From Microbispora sp. ZYX-F-249 (GTDB lineage Bacteria; Actinomycetota; Actinomycetes; Streptosporangiales; Streptosporangiaceae), in the NCBI RefSeq assembly GCF_039649665.1, contig NZ_JBDJAW010000013.1:62001-126000 (forward strand): a stretch of 64,000 bases of DNA. The letters are read 5' to 3'. The position numbers were made by a program, and so were the translations under genes. The notes beneath the pieces were generated by a model. The model saw nothing but the letters and a program-made list of their open reading frames with translations. It was not told the DNA's origin and did no database searches. Numbering within the stretch: position 1 is the stretch's first letter; each line of letters opens with the position of its first letter. Below, one piece after another: positions 62,694-64,000 of the stretch.

Positions 62694-64000
62694 CAGGCCT
62701 CCTTCACGATCGCGGCGGCCTGGGCGGCGCCGGAGGTGGGTTCGATGGCGGACAGGTCGCGGTCGCGGGTCTCCCTGGAGGCGAGCACCGCGATCATCGT
62801 GAGGATCGCCGCCGCCAGCACGTAGACGGAGATCGGCACGCTCGACCCGTACGCGTCGAGCAGGGCGACCGCGATCAGCGGGGCGACGCCGCCGGCCGCG
62901 ATCGAGGCGAGCTGGTAGCCGATCGACACCCCGGAGTAGCGCATCCGGGTGGCGAACAGCTCGGAGAAGAACGCCGCCTGCGGGCCGTACATCGCGCCGT
63001 GCAGCACCAGGCCGACGGTCACCGCCACGGTGACCAGGGCGAAGTTCCTGGTGTCGATCAGCGGGAAGAACGCGAAGGCCCACAGCCCGATGGCGGCGGC
63101 GCCGAGGAGGTAGACCGGCCGCCGGCCGATCCGGTCGGACAGCGCGCCCCACAGCGGGATCGTGACGAAGTGGATCGCCGAGCCGATCAGCACGGCGTTC
63201 AGCACGGTGCCCTTGGGCAGGCCCGCCGTGGTGGTGCCGTACACGAGGACGAACGCGGTGATCACGTAGTAGGACACGTTCTCGGCCATCCGGGCGCCCA
63301 TCGCCACCAGCACGTCGCGCCAGTGGTGGCGCAGCACGCCGAGGATGGGGGCCTTCGGCGCGGGCTCCCGCCGGGCCAGCGCCTGCTGGAACACCGGCGA
63401 CTCGGCGACCGTGAGCCTGATCCACAGGCCGATCAGCACGAGCACGCCGGACAGCAGGAACGCGATCCGCCAGCCCCAGGCGAGGAAGGCCTCCTCGGAC
63501 TGCACCGCGGCCAGCAGCGCCAGCACGCCGGTGGCGATCAGGTTGCCACCGGGAGCGCCGGCCTGCGGCCAGGACGCCCAGAAGCCCCGGTTGCGAGGGT
63601 GGCCGTGCTCGGAGACCAGCAGCACCGCCCCGCCCCACTCGCCGCCGAGGGCGAAGCCCTGCACCAGGCGGAGGAGGGTCAGCAGCAGCGGCGCGCCGGC
63701 GCCGAGTGCGGCGTACGTCGGCAGGCAGCCGATCAGGAACGTCGACCCGCCCATCAGCAGCAGGCTGATGACGAGCAGCCGCTTGCGGCCGAGCCGGTCG
63801 CCGTAGTGACCGAAGACCAGCCCGCCGAGCGGGCGGGCGACGAACCCGACGGCGTAGGTGAGGAACGCCAGCAGGGTGCCGGTCAGCTCGTCCTCGGTGG
63901 GGAAGAACAGCTTGTTGAAAACCAGGGCGGCGGCCGAGCCGTAAAGGAAGAAGTCGTACCACTCGATGGTGGTGCCGATCAGGCTGGCCCCGACGACCTT
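62693..64000 (-). CDS. MHS-family MFS transporter (5' end beyond window)
   Basis: The visible 436 codons, without a start codon, match the metabolite:proton symporter (MHS) subfamily: SLIGTTIEWYDFFLYGSAAALVFNKLFFP, TYAVGFVARPLGGLVFGHYGDRLGRKRLL, LRLVQGFALGGEWGGAVLLVSEHG, then about twelve helices. MHS transporters carry organic acids such as shikimate, 2-oxoglutarate or proline. The 3' end overlaps the esterase gene by TGATG, and the operon ends with another hydrolase, which points to uptake and cleavage of an ester substrate. Confidence 0.93.
   Translation of the reverse strand, partial: KVVGASLIGTTIEWYDFFLYGSAAALVFNKLFFPTEDELTGTLLAFLTYAVGFVARPLGGLVFGHYGDRLGRKRLLVISLLLMGGSTFLIGCLPTYAALGAGAPLLLTLLRLVQGFALGGEWGGAVLLVSEHGHPRNRGFWASWPQAGAPGGNLIATGVLALLAAVQSEEAFLAWGWRIAFLLSGVLVLIGLWIRLTVAESPVFQQALARREPAPKAPILGVLRHHWRDVLVAMGARMAENVSYYVITAFVLVYGTTTAGLPKGTVLNAVLIGSAIHFVTIPLWGALSDRIGRRPVYLLGAAAIGLWAFAFFPLIDTRNFALVTVAVTVGLVLHGAMYGPQAAFFSELFATRMRYSGVSIGYQLASIAAGGVAPLIAVALLDAYGSSVPISVYVLAAAILTMIAVLASRETRDRDLSAIEPTSGAAQAAAIVKEA

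Overview
The window is high-GC DNA with densely packed genes, many GTG starts, frequent 4-nt ATGA/GTGA overlaps and many apparently leaderless promoters. Mycothiol metabolism (Mca), a PIN-PhoH fusion and two UUA-containing genes all point to an actinomycete, most likely of the Streptosporangiales type. The genus cannot be settled from the sequence alone.

Layout. 1-3.4 kb: the end of a septum-protein gene, DUF501 and ppx (the arrangement usual downstream of enolase), a decayed quinone oxidoreductase, then a PadR regulator with a membrane partner. 3.5-7.2 kb: a P450, a family-5 uracil-DNA glycosylase and ndh, whose promoter region carries two perfect Rex-type operators. 7.4-10.4 kb: an unusual class-I tRNA with a UAA anticodon and a degenerate downstream copy of its 3' half, a secreted trypsin-like protease, and a ribbon-helix-helix/Clp-N protein translationally coupled to an asparaginase-like gene. 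10.4-15.4 kb: an orphan histidine kinase, a YccA/BI-1 membrane protein with a structured upstream region, DUF4287, a PPOX protein and a thiolase. 15.6-22.5 kb: PQQ-propeller lipoprotein, SGNH hydrolase, cystathionine beta-synthase, cystathionine gamma-lyase/synthase, MFS exporter and small membrane proteins. 23-31.6 kb: a MoxR-like AAA/VWA pair, a FIST sensor protein, ROK kinase, threonine ammonia-lyase and an M1 peptidase. 31.8-42.8 kb: RDD protein, hppD with a divergent Lrp regulator, a class A PBP, an FAD oxidase with a divergent LysR, a YyaL-like protein, an unknown acidic protein and a small GNAT protein. 42.8-46.4 kb: a 55-aa membrane protein, mca, DUF4307, greA and an NlpC/P60 hydrolase. 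46.4-54.6 kb: TetR, a self-palindromic regulator candidate, pckG, a three-gene MNIO (DUF692) cluster, a short-chain prenyl transferase and PIN-PhoH. 54.6-64 kb: a response regulator/kinase/GerMN-lipoprotein operon, a lytic transglycosylase with a CRP-type site, a GT2 glycosyltransferase, and an MHS transporter/secreted esterase/hydrolase operon that runs off the right edge.

The order thiolase, SGNH, cbs, metB, greA, DUF4307, mca, small membrane protein, YyaL, prenyl transferase, PIN-PhoH resembles the Mycobacterium tuberculosis Rv1074c-Rv1095 region with many insertions. This gives a core backbone against which accessory modules stand out.

The most interesting module is at 49,967-52,227. It is an overlapping three-gene set: a TIGR04222-type membrane protein ending in a 35-residue Gly/Cys tail with six cysteines, a DUF692/MNIO oxidative enzyme, and a small SCO6045-like protein. 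A candidate ECF-sigma promoter precedes it. It looks like a membrane-anchored, cysteine-modifying RiPP-like or metal-binding system.
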